DNA of 64,000 nucleotides from Adiantum capillus-veneris (GCA_014529385.2 CM043953.1:114137049-114201048); one strand, 5' to 3'; shown: positions 47,063 to 58,829, counted from the stretch's first letter. Made by a program: numbers and translations. Notes: generated from the letters alone by a model not told the origin.

Positions 47063-49234
47063 TGATGCCCCCTTGCTCCATCACCGCTGCAAATTTGCCA
47101 TAGGAGACCTTGCTGAAGGAAACGATGCCGTTCTCTTGAAGGTTGTATTTGTTCTCCAACCAAAAGCCAACCAAGCACACTGATGGTCCCACAGTACGAG
47201 GAGGTCAGCTTCTACCACCTTAAGGAGACTTCTAGTCGAGGGCACGAGGGAAAGGCCTCATTAATCTTCACAGTGCTATGGCCGTTTGTCAAATTCCCTT
47301 GAAGGCATATGGCACTGCCTTCTGAAATGTCATCTCTTGAAATGCATTGATTACATATGCCCAACAAGGATTGGGCCACGAAGCATTAGCTCTTTTAGGA
47401 TGCAAAGCGAGGAAAATTCTCACACTACTAGCAGTCTCTTTAAGTTTAATGTATATTGTGCATCTTTTCTATTTGTCTTAGTGTTGTTTTGTGTATGACA
47501 GGGAGGACATATATTCACAACAGTGGACGTTTCAATTACACAAGCGCGACTTCAACTCGATAACACTACAAGGTTCTTTATCTGTATCCAGCACCCCATG
47601 ACTATGCGTTTGCTTCGCGCAACACATAAACGCTACGGGACAGGGCATGTCTTTCATTTCTTATAATTTTTGGAGAGACCACAGTGCCAGCTCTCCACCA
47701 TACTTTTGTATGGCACCTCTGCATGACATGCACTGTATATTTTGCAGTTTCAGTATGTGACAACACGATATGTTTAGCTATTCGCATTGCTTTTTTGTAG
47801 CTTGACTCAAACATTGTCTGCCAGCTTGCACAATTGGATGACATTCGTAAACGATTATCAGGTCGATATTGTAGTTCATTTTGTATAGTCTGTTAATTGA
47901 CTATGCTTGATTGAGAATAAGATTGGTATCTCAAAGATGGTTCCACGATTTAGAGACTAAATGGTCGATATTACTAGGTTGAATGGTGCAATCTGCAAAT
48001 AACTACCAAAGCACGTTAAGTCGTAACCCTTTTGCTCGATTCAATTACCCCCTTTAGTAGCTCTTTATCGTATATGGAGCACTCTGGGACACAACCTGCT
48101 TCTTCCCAATTCTCATCAAGTCCCAAGCTGAGCTATTATTGGTGCCTATCAATCAGTTCTATTCATTTTCTCGTATCACCACAACAAAACCCAAGGCGAC
48201 AACAATCACAACCAACCAACCAACCAAGTAACCAGTTGCGCTCCAAAATCTGTAAGATTATGTACGGCAAAGGCCCACCAAGCAAGACTAATTGTTGTTT
48301 AACTTGAAGTGCTACGTTTATTCACCATGACAAGAGAATCTCTAAGTGGTTGCACCCCCTCGATATTAGATAACATAGCGCATTCAATGAGGGGTGGTGA
48401 GGGGATCCATGGTCCCCAAGTGCACGCACAAAAACTAGCGAAATTGCAACCGTAGACGTTACATTAAAACTAAACCCCCACCAAAATTAAACGCATGTTG
48501 GATTACAATAAAAGGTCATAAAAACGGAGAGGGGTATGTCATGTGTGTGGGTGAATTGCTTACCCCATGGGACTCAAAATTTGGGATGTAAGGTTATGGG
48601 TCCAAAACTAGGTAGCAAAGCCCTAAGTTTTTGCACTACCCCGATTCTTGGTCGCCTCAATTTTTTTGCACTGCACCTCGAAATCCTCCTCATTGAATGC
48701 TTTGTGTTAATTTCCAAGGTTGCTCCCCTCGTGCACAGCCTTGTGTATAAGATGGAGCATGCGTCAACTTCTCTACATTCTCTCTACATTGATGCATGTG
48801 CGCAAGCTGCCATCTGCTCGCTAATGTTCATGAGGAGCATGATAGTCATCAATCCGAGTGGATATCGCCAATGTGCATAGTGCATCTCTACATTCTCTCT
48901 ACAAACGTGGCGTGGTCCAAAAACTCTTTCTGGCTAAACTTTGAGTTGGGCATCGCTCCCTGGCATCGTATAGCACCACCAAAATGTAGGCACTACTGTA
49001 GTCAGTAACACATGGCCAGAAATGTGGATATTGACACAAGAAGTTTTGGACAGCCTACTCTCGTCCAACCCCTGCCCCTCAGCATCGTCTCACGATATCT
49101 TCTCACATACCACTTAAATTTTTTTCCCAAAATCAACCACATATATTATGTTCACTTCCATATAAATTTGTCAATAAGATTCCATGGGATCTTCTACCTT
49201 GCCTACTCTCGTCCACCCCCTGCCCCTCAACGTC
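47063..49234. other. Intergenic stretch without recognisable genes
   Basis: Several frames of 60-115 codons occur on both strands (for example 47602-47844 minus, 48536-48880 plus) but none shows a domain. A 36-bp direct repeat, GCCTACTCTCGTCCAACCCC at 49053 and GCCTACTCTCGTCCACCCCC at 49201, ends just before the long CT tract; the second copy runs into it. Confidence 0.45.
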
Positions 49235-49367
<133 letters not shown>

Positions 49368-49589
49368 CGCACATGGTGCAGCCACGAACGACGTTCAACC
49401 AATTTTATATAACCTAGCTCACCAGGTTTTGGAGTAACGTGGAACGCTTGACTAACGTAGCCACCGCAATGAACCCCCATCTCGACGTGTTTGCGACGAC
49501 CACACAGATCAACATTAAATCTATTTCTTTTGAATTCATCGCAACGTTTTTCTTCTGCTTCGATATCCCTTCCTAGCTCGCAAGGTAAG

Positions 49590-49617
49590 CTCTTCTTCTT
49601 CTTCTTCTTCTTCTTCT

Positions 49618-49673
<56 letters not shown>

Positions 49674-49676
49674 CAT
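49590..49676 (+). repeat. (CTT)10-(CT)11-(CA)16 compound microsatellite
   Basis: Three simple repeats follow one another without gaps, starting just after a splice-donor-like GCAAGGTAAGC at about 49579-49590. It again runs from CT to CA on the pyrimidine strand. Confidence 0.97.
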
Positions 49677-50353
49677 GTACACATGTTGATTAGATTGTAA
49701 CAATTTCATTGCTTTTTCCTTCATGTACGCACAACAATATGGTTTTCCCTCAAAGCTTCTTGTTCGTCAAAAAATGGTTTTGATTTGCAAATTCGGTCAT
49801 GGATTTCATGTGTACATGTATGTGATCGACAAAAGTAGCTTGGAATTTTATTGTATGTTTATTAATAATATTGATTTGTTGTGATCAAACCTTGTCTTCG
49901 CGGTATGTCTTCTCCACCTCTAGCCATTGCTTGCATGCAGAGAGCTAGGCATGGGGAGGCTGGTAAGTCTTTTAGGCCCTCTTGAGCAATGCATTTGCAC
50001 TCGGCACTAGTGGGGGATGAATGCAAGGAATACATTCCTGTTTCCCAGGATGCAACACCTTTTGGGCAGGTTTCCTACCTCGGTTTGATGGAGGAGGCTA
50101 TGCTTACACCTCCTTCAATTGAGAAAAAGCGATCAAAGGTAGATATATCCTCGCAAGCACATACTAGAACTGATCAACCACACGTCACACATGCAAACAC
50201 TCAACCACTAGTGCAGATACCACATGAAGCATAAAAAAACATATAAAGGACAAAGTGCTAGAGGGAAACGACAGTAATATGGGATGACAAAAGCACATAT
50301 ACTCTTCGGCAAGTCTATGAGGAGCAGTGGTTACACATTAAAAAGGGATAATT

Positions 50354-50580
50354 TGTTGGAATTAGGGTTGCAGAGAAATGCACACAGCTTGGAGAAGACG
50401 AAGGAAGCTCAAGGGACACAATAGAGAGTGTATTACTCAGTGTGCAATATAAAGATAGATAGCCCTAGAGTGATGGACGTATATAGAATGTATGGGGGAA
50501 GAACCTCCTAAAGAGGGAAAAAATGCCCCAGCGGTCCTAGTGTGTTTCACACACATCACTACCACATGTATATGGTAACA
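50354..50580 (-). repeat. 3' LTR of the nested copia
   Basis: It reads TGTTGGAATTAGGGTTGCAG to CATGTATATGGTAACA on the plus strand and is bounded by the TAATT duplicate and by the polypurine tract. Confidence 0.95.
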
Positions 50581-52384
50581 AAACCCCCCTGGAGTGATGC
50601 GATGAATGAGAGCTGGTACATGAGTAAAGGGAAGTGCCATGCGCTGAGGACATGATCAGTCCACAAAGGGGAGTAAGCCCAAAGTTTTGCGGAAAGCTTC
50701 GAGCTTCTCATGAGACAATGCCTTTTGAAAAGATATGCAAGGTTGTCCTGTGTTGGCACATAAGCCAAGCCGACCTCTCCTGCTGAGAGCCTCTCCCTGA
50801 CGAAGTGGTAATGCACCTCAATGTGCTTTGTGCGAGCATGAAAAATTGGGTTCCGTGCAACTGCCAGTGCGCTCTAATTGTCAGTGTAGATAGTGTTGGC
50901 AGTGTCCTGTCCAACACCCAAATCAGCCATAAGGTGTTTGAGCGATACACACTCAACCATAGCTTTGAAGATTGCCCTGTACTCAGCCTCACAACTCGAA
51001 GTGGCCACAGTAGGTTTCTTCTTGCTCAACCATGATATACATGAACTGCGAAGCATGAAACAAAAACCACTTGTGGACACTCGCATGTCAAAACAACCAG
51101 CCCAATCTGAGTCCGAAAAAGCATGTAAGTCTGGCGGCAATGATACCGGGACCCTTGGGATAAAACAAGCCAAAAATTCTCTTGACAACCTGCCAATGCT
51201 TCCTGGGGTATGCATAAATTTGTTGACCTGTGAGACTGCAAACTGAATATCCTGCCTTGTGTTGCATACATAAACGAGGCATCCAATAGCAGTTTGGTAA
51301 AGAGTGACATCAGTAGGATCGCCAGCATCAATGAAAGTCATGAAGTAAAGGTAATTGCCCAAGGACGGAGTTTGCATGGGCCCACAAACATCACTATGCA
51401 CAAGCTGCAACCTGCATGTGGCCCGAGCTGAACCATCCTTTGGAAACTTCGAAAGCTGCATCTTACCCAAAATATAGCCTTCACAAACATGTTTGACAAG
51501 TGCTTCAAGAGGCGGCAAAGAAGCAACCATATCAGATTTCTGCAAACGCAGCAAACTGGCAAAATTAAGATGACCAAAACGTGCATGCCAAAGTTTTGCA
51601 TCTGAAATAGCCCTTGAATCTGCAATTGCATTTGCAAAATTTTTTCCACACTTGTCATACAAAGTGAGCTTATATAGCCCATGGCACAAAAGCCCAGATG
51701 CAACAATTTCATCACCAAAGCTGAGATCATGAACTGTACATCTGTTATCACAAATTTGACTACAAGTCCAAGTCTAGCAAGTGTAGATACAGGCAAAAGA
51801 TTCTTCTTGATCCCAGGTACATAAAGTGCATTAACAAGTGCGAAAAAACTATCATTTGCAGCAGTAAGCACAATCTTTCCAACTCCTTGAACGGGATAAG
51901 AGGCATTGTTGGAACAAGTGACTGAATTCCCATGAGGGACAGACTTGAGAGAGGTGAACAATTCACGATGTGAGGTAATGTGCTTTGTAGCACCACTATC
52001 GAAATACCACACATGTGAATCTGCAGCAACTGACATGCATGCATCATGGACAACGGGATTGTACGTGCACTCTGCACTAAAAGCCCATTCTGCATCAACG
52101 TCAGCATCACAGTCTCCTTTCACATAAGACTCAACAATGGCTGCATTTGTAGTGGAACCAACATTTGCAATGGAACCACCCTCTTTCTTTTTAGCCTCTT
52201 TGGCCTTCAACTTAGGACACTGCTTGATCAAGTGATCATTAGCTTTACAATAATGGCAATGCATCTTCTTTTTTCCCTTATCACCACTTGCCAAAGCTCA
52301 CTGAAGTCGGAGAAAAATGAGTAAGCGTGTGCTGGAGCGGTTGGCGACTAAGCCCGGGAGGACGTAACATGCTCTGATACCAAT

Positions 52385-52611
52385 TGTTGAAATTAGGGTT
52401 GTAGAGAAACACACACAGCTTGGAGAAGACGAAGGAAGCTCAAGGCACACAACAGAGAGTGTATTAATTAGTGTGAAATGGAAAGATAGATAGCCCTAGA
52501 GTGATGGGCGTATATACAATGCACAGGGGAAAAAACCTCGTAAAGAGGGAAAAAATGCCCCGGCGGTCCTAGTGTGTTCACAAAAATCACTACCACATGT
52601 ATATGGTAACA
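52385..52611 (-). repeat. 5' LTR of the nested copia
   Basis: This is the partner of 50354-50580, about 91% identical by eye. The Met-tRNA primer site lies at 52371-52384 and TAATT follows at 52612. Confidence 0.95.
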
Positions 52612-53210
52612 TAATTTTTGCCCAAAAGATTGGGAATACCTAGTCTTTGCTCTAAATAGGGAGATCAATGGTAGCTTCAACCTAGAGCATGCAAGAAACC
52701 GAATTGACACACTAAGGAAGCTCCACAAAAAAGATCTTCCAAACAATATTCTAATGTCAGTATCCTTTGTTTGACATGTGTGATGCTTTGTGGGGGAAGA
52801 CTCCAAAGTGCTCAGGGATAGCTGGTGCACTTGACAGGGAGATCCATAGTATGTATCCTCCACAATAGATGCACTTATATACCTAGATGGTGCTGAGATC
52901 GACGATAGCTCAAGTGAAAATTCACAACCAGATTTTGTGGATTTGGGCGACGTCTTCGGCAAGAAAATCAAGCAATCAAAAAAATATAGCTTGGGCACAA
53001 TGGCCAAGACGATGGGTGATGTGATGAAACAGATGTGTGAGGCCTACGAGTGTGCAAAAGATAAGAATACAAGCACCTTGTGAGAGCTTGACATGACTAC
53101 GATGCTACATGAGGAGAGACTTGCAAGGATCAGAGAGGAGGAAGAGACCAAGTGCCACCAGATCTTCGTGGAGATTGCAAGATTACTTTTAAGAAGCGAG
53201 AGCAGTAAGT

Positions 53211-53590
53211 TTATGTACATTCAGGGGGAGACAATATGACCCTATTTGATCGTAGACTCAATCTACAAAGCGAGGACATTCTTGGTAAAGCCAGAGCGAG
53301 TGAAGACATGGCAATTTTTATGTGAAAAGCGAGAGTTTGACAGGCAACTCTCAATGAAAGTGAAAATGCCTTTGGTCTCTTGAAGAATAGATGGTGGATT
53401 TTATGAGATATCAACGTCGATCTTACTTTCGTGCCCATTGTGATAGGAGCATGTTGTTTCCTACACAACTTTGTGCAAATCCGAGGCGAGGCGGAGCCTC
53501 ATGATCAGCGAGATCCGCATCCCAACTCCCAAGAGCCACTTCCCAATGATGACAATAATCTTGCTTATCGCGAGATGGCCTTATAGAGAA
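53211..53590 (+). pseudogene. Harbinger DDE transposase C-terminal fragment
   Basis: VDSIYKARTFLVKPER corresponds to the GDxAY..W...P block with the second catalytic Asp, and ENAFGLLKNRW to the VENAFGRLK block with the catalytic Glu. GACCFLHNF is the family's ACCVLHNF. It ends DDNNLAYREMAL. The N-terminal two thirds are missing; in-frame stops and frame changes occur near 53240, 53330 and 53405. Confidence 0.78.
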
Positions 53591-53628
53591 GGGGACATCT
53601 TTATTCCGCCATAGAAGCTTGAGGGTTC

Positions 53629-53795
53629 AAAACATAGGAGGTCCAGGTACAACAGGTTGTGGATTCAATAATTATTCTTATTTTTTCAAACTGATCCTTT
53701 CTTCTGTTTCAAAGCATATGAGGTCCAGGTACAACAGGCTGTGGATTCAATAATTATTCTTTATTTTCAAACTCATCCTTTCTTCTGTTTCAACT
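53629..53795 (+). repeat. 82-bp tandem duplication
   Basis: ATGAGGTCCAGGTACAACAG recurs with an 82-bp offset (first at about 53637, second at 53719), each followed by TGTGGATTCAATAATTATTC and ATCCTTTCTTCTGTTTCAA. The copies are about 95% identical. It lies just after the Harbinger transposase remnant. Confidence 0.93.
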
Positions 53796-54432
53796 AAGGT
53801 TTAAAATATGTATCCATAAAGCTTATGTCTAATTTCATAAAGTTGTCTTTTGCAAGACTTGATGATGATTCGGAGTCCGAGGATTGAGTCATGTCCTACA
53901 TGGTTGTAGATTTTTTCATGTAGCTTGTTTTATGTTGCCGATGCGGAACACCTCTGTTTGTGTACTCCTACAAGGTTTTCATTATGGTTCTCAAGCATTT
54001 TCGTTTATGGCTGCCAATGAGCAGCAATTCCGAAGCTTTTGTATCGTTGTCAATGATCCATTTTGATGTACTTAGAACAACATACTTTGTGGCTGTCAAT
54101 CTCTCGTTTATGTGGTTGTCAAACAATGAGATCTTTTTTTATCTTGCGTTTTTTTCATGCATTTTGTACACTAGGTGTTTTTTGTTGGTAAGGTTATCGT
54201 TTGTAGATTGTTGTTTCGCGTGACTCCTCCAGAAAGGAACAAACGTGAATGGACAACCACTTGTGCGCATAGGACGTGGTCAGACGGAACAAGTTGTTGT
54301 TTTGATTTGATCAAACGGATGCATGTCGAAATGGCAAAAAGTTTGCATCCGTTTGTTGCACTTTTTTAATGTCTCTCCGTGCACGGCACCTGGTGATCGT
54401 AGGTTCATACTAGGCTGAACCACTTCCCCCTC
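53796..54432. other. Spacer upstream of the PPR exon
   Basis: It probably contains the 3' end of the Harbinger element and the promoter or 5' untranslated region of the PPR gene. A 12-bp inverted repeat, CAAACGGATGCA (54312-54323) and TGCATCCGTTTG (54344-54355), forms a stem about 80 bp before the start codon. No clear TATA box is seen. Confidence 0.5.
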
Positions 54433-54986
54433 ATGTCGGGGGAGCTTATCTACAGTAGCGTTTATGGCGAAACGATAAGCGCTCCCAAGCAAAGTCTGTC
54501 TCGATTCGCGTCCGAACGGCGTGTGCAGCTCAGAAGAGTCTACCATCTTAAGGTTGTGGCGAGGAAAGACAATGAAGACGCGCGTGTAAAGCTCAGCGAT
54601 GCTTTTTTTGAGAGGCCAGGTAACAAGAGGTGGGCTCTTTCAGATGATGGAGCACGGCGTGTCATCAAACAAAAGAAATCATTGGACAGCCAGCTCCGAA
54701 AGAACCAGCCTGGCACTCAGACAGTCAACTGGCTTCTTCGCTCACCTGCACAAATGGCTCAATTCCTTGCAGACGGACGTGTCGATTATCGCTTTAATAA
54801 GTACGTTGACAAAGCGATCTACACCATCTCCAAGCTTGCATCCAAGAGCAAAGACTCCTACGACTTTGGTGTTGTAATGAACCCTTGGGTGGGCTCTCTT
54901 TCGTTCAAAGATATGTGCATCGTCCTCAGAGAGCTGAAAAGTGTGGCCTCAGCATGTGACTTCTTCCACTGGATGAAACTGCAGGT
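54433..54986 (+). CDS. PPR protein, first exon (EMB976/At5g27270-like)
   Basis: The exon encodes 184 residues that align from memory with the N-terminal domain of the plastid PPR protein EMB976 family: NKRWALSDDGARRVIKQKK, LRKNQPGTQTVNWLLRSPAQ, a VDKAIYTISKL helix, and VGSLSFKDMCIVLRELKSVA leading to CDFFHWMKLQ, where PPR repeats normally begin. The Met at 54433 follows an in-frame stop. The first 45 residues are Ser/Arg-rich, compatible with an organelle transit peptide. The exon ends at a CTGCAG|GTACAT donor at 54986/54987. The remaining exons, with the PPR array, are not visible: a gypsy LTR starts 295 bp into the intron. Such proteins bind organellar RNA. The gene may have a very long intron or have been cut. 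Confidence 0.72.
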
Positions 54987-55281
54987 ACATATTTTGCTTT
55001 GTACGTAGGCATAAGTGTATATTTTCTAAGACTGTTTCTTCATGCATGTATTATTCATTTTTCAAAATTTTGAACCTAGAGTTTGATGCCAAGCTGGTGA
55101 ATTAAGCGTGGTAACCATGAAACATGTTTTGGCACGCATGGATGAAGTGTGAAACTTTTTGCTTTATTGGATGTCTAGTTCCTAAAATAAATCTATTTGT
55201 TTCAAACAGACAGGCTCAATTTAACTATGTTCCATAAGAAGGAAGCACGGATGTCTCGATGATTGAAAACTTTTCAAGTTC
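54987..55281 (+). other. Start of the first PPR intron
   Basis: AT-rich, stop-filled sequence follows the donor site and runs until the gypsy LTR. The next exon should resume with a YRPxVxVYTxVLR-like PPR start, which I do not see anywhere in the window. Confidence 0.55.
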
Positions 55282-57508
55282 TGTCATAAAAACTAATATC
55301 TAATTCTCCCAAATGATTTTCTCATGTTAAACTGATCATTTAGTATCGGGAGGTACCAGGGGAGTAAAAGCTAGAATATTGGTAAGGCTGCCAGACCGGT
55401 CTCAGCAGGGATCCAAAGGAGGGAAAATAGGGATCCAAAGGGGGACAATATGCAAAAGAGCAATGTGCATCAATAGAGCTCAAAAGACTCAAGGTTCAGC
55501 TCCATTAAGACTTTCATAGGCTAAGGTTCCAAAATTGAATTAAAAAGTCCAATGGTCAAAAGTGGGTAATATTGGATGGTTATGGGAAGACTAAAAAGTC
55601 TTTCCACATCCCTAGGAAGGAGGGGGCGAGCAGGGGGGGAGCCCTAAAGGTAAGGGAAGAGAGAGAAATACACACACACTCCCAAGCTCTCCCTTCACAC
55701 AAAGGGAATAATGGACAAGGCAGGCTCCTAGCCCAGATGCCCCCAATCTCCCCTCAAATCCTATTGGATTGCCATAGAGGTGGACCGATGAGAATTAGGC
55801 TAGAGTAAAATTAGTCTAATCAATTTAAAAATGCTAAATAAAAGAATCAATAGAAATTAAGCTCCTTAGAACACTATTGGACAGTCTACCAAGGGGTCCA
55901 ACGAGCATCCAATAACCCAATGACTTGCTTGATTCCTATTGACCAGAAGATTTAAAGGTCCAATGAGAGTTTAAATAAATTATTTTAATTACCTAAAGCT
56001 CTCACAAAAGAGAAAAGGGAGACACTTGTCACAAGACTATCAACTATGCTTCTTAATTGCTATTGGCTAAGCTCTGTAGGAGCCAATGGGAAGCTAGCAA
56101 GAGCAAACGGGAAGAGGGGTTGAGCAAGAAGAGAGAGTTGGCATTTTTAGGCTAACTAATTTTGCTATACACACACACAACTCATGTGTTGAGCAAGAAC
56201 TTCATCTCCTTCTCCAAGCATTGAGAAGTAGAGGCCTACACCAAAACTCTTGGCTATGGAATGCAAATCCAACCAAGAGCCAAGCTTCAATGGCATGCTC
56301 ATCTCCTCTACCATGCCAATTACTAAGCTAAGCTATGCTATAAGAGTGATTATGTGAGGAGAATACTCCTTTCTCGTAAGATACATCTTCTTTCTCTTCA
56401 TCTTTCCTCATTCCCTGTTAGCTCTCACCATCTTTGAAGGTGTGTGAGGTCTTAGGACTGAGGCTAGGCCCACTAGGAGTGTTTTTTAAGCATAAATTGG
56501 TGCATGAAGCTTCCATCTTCATTGCACCAACGAGTTTTGTCAAGGAACACAAAGATTGTATTGTACAAAAGTCTCCCTTGATGGGAGAAGCTATAATACA
56601 AAGCCTTTTTGGAGGGGGGACAGGCTCCATGTAAATCCGGTTCTCAATTGTTGTCAATTGTTCTATTTCTCTCTCTTTTCAAGTATTGTCTATGCCAGCT
56701 CGGTGTAATTGTTATGTTGCTTTCTCCAACCAAGTACTCTCTCTATTCATTAGTAACTTGTTCTTAATGAAATGCTCACTCTGTTATCATTTTCCTGAGG
56801 ACTTAAGAATGTGTTCCGTTAGAAGTTGTTGTGTGAAGTTTGATTTCTAGGATTAAGTTTTTAAGATGTCTTATCCTTTTTTTTGCTTAAAGTTGAGTAC
56901 TTGTTTTAAGCCAAGTAAGTTGCGTCAACTTATTTTACACATGCCTTTTCTAAAAACATTTTTCAATTAATAACGTTTTGTTTTATCTAGTTTTGTTTCG
57001 TAGCAAACAAAGTGATTTAGTTTGTTTGTTTGTTGGTTTTTGTTTTTCTTTTCTTTTCTTGTGTCCCTTGTGTTTATAGTTTTATGAGTGCTTTATTTCC
57101 TCTTATAATTCGTGAGTTCAGACTATTCTGAACTTATGAAGGTATATTGTTCTTAATGAAATGCTCACTATGTTATCATTTTCCGCTGCACACAAGTTAT
57201 GTCACGCGACACATATAACCCTATGTGTCCGTGGACAGCATGACTAGGGTCTAGTTCAGTCAAGTCAGTCTAGAATAGGAAGTGATCTGGCACTTTTGTG
57301 AGTCTGTTCGCAGACCGTGCATGTCTAGACACTTAGAGTAGATGCATATCCTTTAGTTGCACACAGCATGATCATCAGACTTCCATCAGAACCCATCAGG
57401 AGCATTTTTACAGTGCATAGACTTATTTTTCCTATTTTTGATATTTTTCAGTTATTATTCTTAAGTGACTTTTGTTGGGAACTAGGCAGGGCAAATTAGC
57501 AAGTGAAC

Positions 57509-57515
57509 TATATAA
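57509..57515 (+). promoter_or_regulatory. Probable LTR promoter TATA box
   Basis: GAACTATATAAGAAAACCCT stands about 900 bp before the LTR end and just before a repeated, transcribed-leader-like region. This is the expected U3/R position of a retroelement promoter. The equivalent stretch is missing from gypsy copy 1. Confidence 0.5.
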
Positions 57516-57529
57516 GAAAACCCTAGCGC

Positions 57530-57960
57530 TAACATTTCTGGTAGCAGAGGTAGCAGGAACCAAAGTTCAACAGTCACCTTCTCAGCAAGACTCCCCACAT
57601 GAGCAGAGCTAGCGTTTTTGCATCTGCAAGGACCTAGCGTTTTCAGCCACAGGCAGCCTGGCGTTTTTTGCAGGGCAGATTAGCCCCGGCAGCAACAAGA
57701 CATATCAAGAAGCCTAGCGTTTTGCATTTGCAGGAGAACTGGCAGTAGCAAGATAGTTTTCAGCCCTAGTGTTTTTGCATCAGCATAGCATTTTGCAGGT
57801 TCACCGCGACAAAATATCAAGAAGCATCAGCGTTTTCAGTTTTCAGCAGTCAAACATTGCAGAAGAAGTCCCCCGCAGCAGATCCTCAGTCGCACGGTCA
57901 GATCCAGCGTAGTTTGCCGATTCAGCCCGGAAAACGCAGATTTCAGCATCTGCGTTTTCA
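57530..57960 (+). repeat. AGCGTTTT/TTTTGCA-rich repeated region in the LTR
   Basis: The words CTAGCGTTTT, AGCGTTTTTGCATCTGCA and CAGCGTTTTCAG recur at least eight times in about 430 bp, mixed with GGCAGCA words. They start right after the TATA box, so they would form the first part of the element's RNA. Confidence 0.75.
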
Positions 57961-58829
57961 GTGCGTCGTCGTTACATCGTCGCCATCGACATCGTCATCG
58001 ACATAGAGTCAGAATTCAGCGGCTACAAGATTTGCAGATTTCAGCCATTGGCGTTTCCAGATTTCAGCCCGTCTCGTCGTTGTCCTGATCGTCATCGACA
58101 TCGTCAGCAAGTCCATCGCATTGTAGAGATTTATGCAATCAATAGTAGACCGCTCTCACCATAGAGAGTTGGGCCTTCGGAGGAGGGTTTGACAACATTC
58201 CGGTGTCGTATTCTCTTCTCTCTCTATCTCTCAGTCTCAGCACCTTCACGCACAGTGTCTATTCACTTTGTTTGTGATCACTTGCACTCTCTCATTAAGG
58301 GAATGGAAGGCTCCCCCTTTCGTAAGTAAAAGGAATCCTTGAGCACAGTTCGGAGCACTCATCTTGAGCAAAGTTCAACATTCACTTCTGCTGCATCTAA
58401 CAAGTTACTAGTGCATTAAATGTTACATTGGTATCAGAGCTATTAATTTCTTTTTTCTTGCTCAAGAAGAGAGGTCCTCAAGCTTGCTACAAATGGTTGG
58501 TGTTATTAATTGCAAAAGAGTAAGTAGGATAAGAATTTTTCATCCTTGAAGCACGCCTGCTTTATGCAGTTAACAGGGATACCGTCAAGAGCTATTGTCT
58601 TAATAATGGAGTCCTATGGGGCTTGCCTATGGCTTAACCATATTAGAAGCTTGACAGGAACGGGTGCTGTCTCTGCTCTGGAAACCCTCTCTTCTATTCT
58701 TTGCAATTAATAATATTCGAGCCACGGATATAGATGCTTGAGTGCGCATCTTTGAAGGTAAAGGGGAGTAGCAACTAGGGCTTGAAGTGCCAAAGTACAA
58801 GTAAAAATTTACATCTAAAATTTCTTAGT

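Larger units (their letters stand above)
50354..52611 (-). mobile_element. Ty1/copia element, shortened, with exact target duplication
   Basis: LTRs at 50354-50580 and 52385-52611 (227 bp each) are flanked by TAATT on both sides (50349-50353 and 52612-52616). On the minus strand the primer site TTGGTATCAGAGC follows the 5' LTR and a polypurine tract CCAGGGGGGT precedes the 3' LTR. Coding traces are a gag knuckle CHYCKANDHLIKQC, protease WYFDSGATKHITS, the pre-integrase LWHARFGHLNFASL, and RNase H (SDSDWAGCFD, SSCEAEYRA). At 2.3 kb it is less than half the usual copia length, so it is a broken, non-autonomous copy. The LTRs differ at roughly 20 of 227 positions, so it is fairly old. Same family as 1-1043. 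Confidence 0.95.
50260..53082 (+). pseudogene. Harbinger ORF1 Myb/SANT-like gene, interrupted
   Basis: The Myb/SANT helices are split by the copia insertion at 50354-52611, whose TAATT duplicate lies inside the domain. After the domain the frame has an acidic Ser-rich linker (LDGAEIDDSSSENSQPDFVD), a KKIKQSKKYSLGTMAKTMGD stretch and a coiled coil to 53082 and beyond (MLHEERLARIREEEETKCHQ). In active Harbinger elements this protein binds the ends and helps the transposase enter the nucleus. Stops near 52772 and 53082 also break it. Confidence 0.7.
49989..53630 (+). mobile_element. PIF/Harbinger DNA transposon with a nested copia
   Basis: Left of the nested copia the reading is WDDKSTYTLRQVYEEQWLHI; right of it continues the same Myb/SANT-like domain: DWEYLVFALNREINGSFNLE, ARNRIDTLRKLHKKDLP. 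This is the trihelix-type DNA-binding domain of Harbinger ORF1. Downstream (53210-53590) is the end of the DDE transposase: VDSIYKARTFLVKPER, ENAFGLLKNRW, then IVIGACCFLHNFVQIRGEAE. Frame changes near 53280 and 53375 and stops (for example near 53082 and 53410) show decay. Terminal inverted repeats and the 3-bp target site were not found, so the limits are those of the coding remnants. Confidence 0.75.
55282..58427 (+). repeat. Long 5' LTR of gypsy copy 2
   Basis: It starts TGTCATAAAAACTAATATCT like the other family LTRs but is 3.1 kb, twice their length. The extra ~1.5 kb follows TTCTTAATGAAATGCTCACT, a word present at both 56762 and 57149. The extra part holds a TATA box (57509) and a series of AGCGTTTT words. 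It ends GCATTAAATGTTACA. Confidence 0.82.

Noticed and set aside
48032-48880. ORFs of 91 and 114 codons
   Set aside because: Protein composition is unremarkable and no exon signals or homology patterns are visible.
49989-50234. Separate 81-codon gene before the copia insertion
   Set aside because: The following in-frame region leads into the Harbinger Myb/SANT domain, so it is better explained as the start of that ORF than as its own gene.
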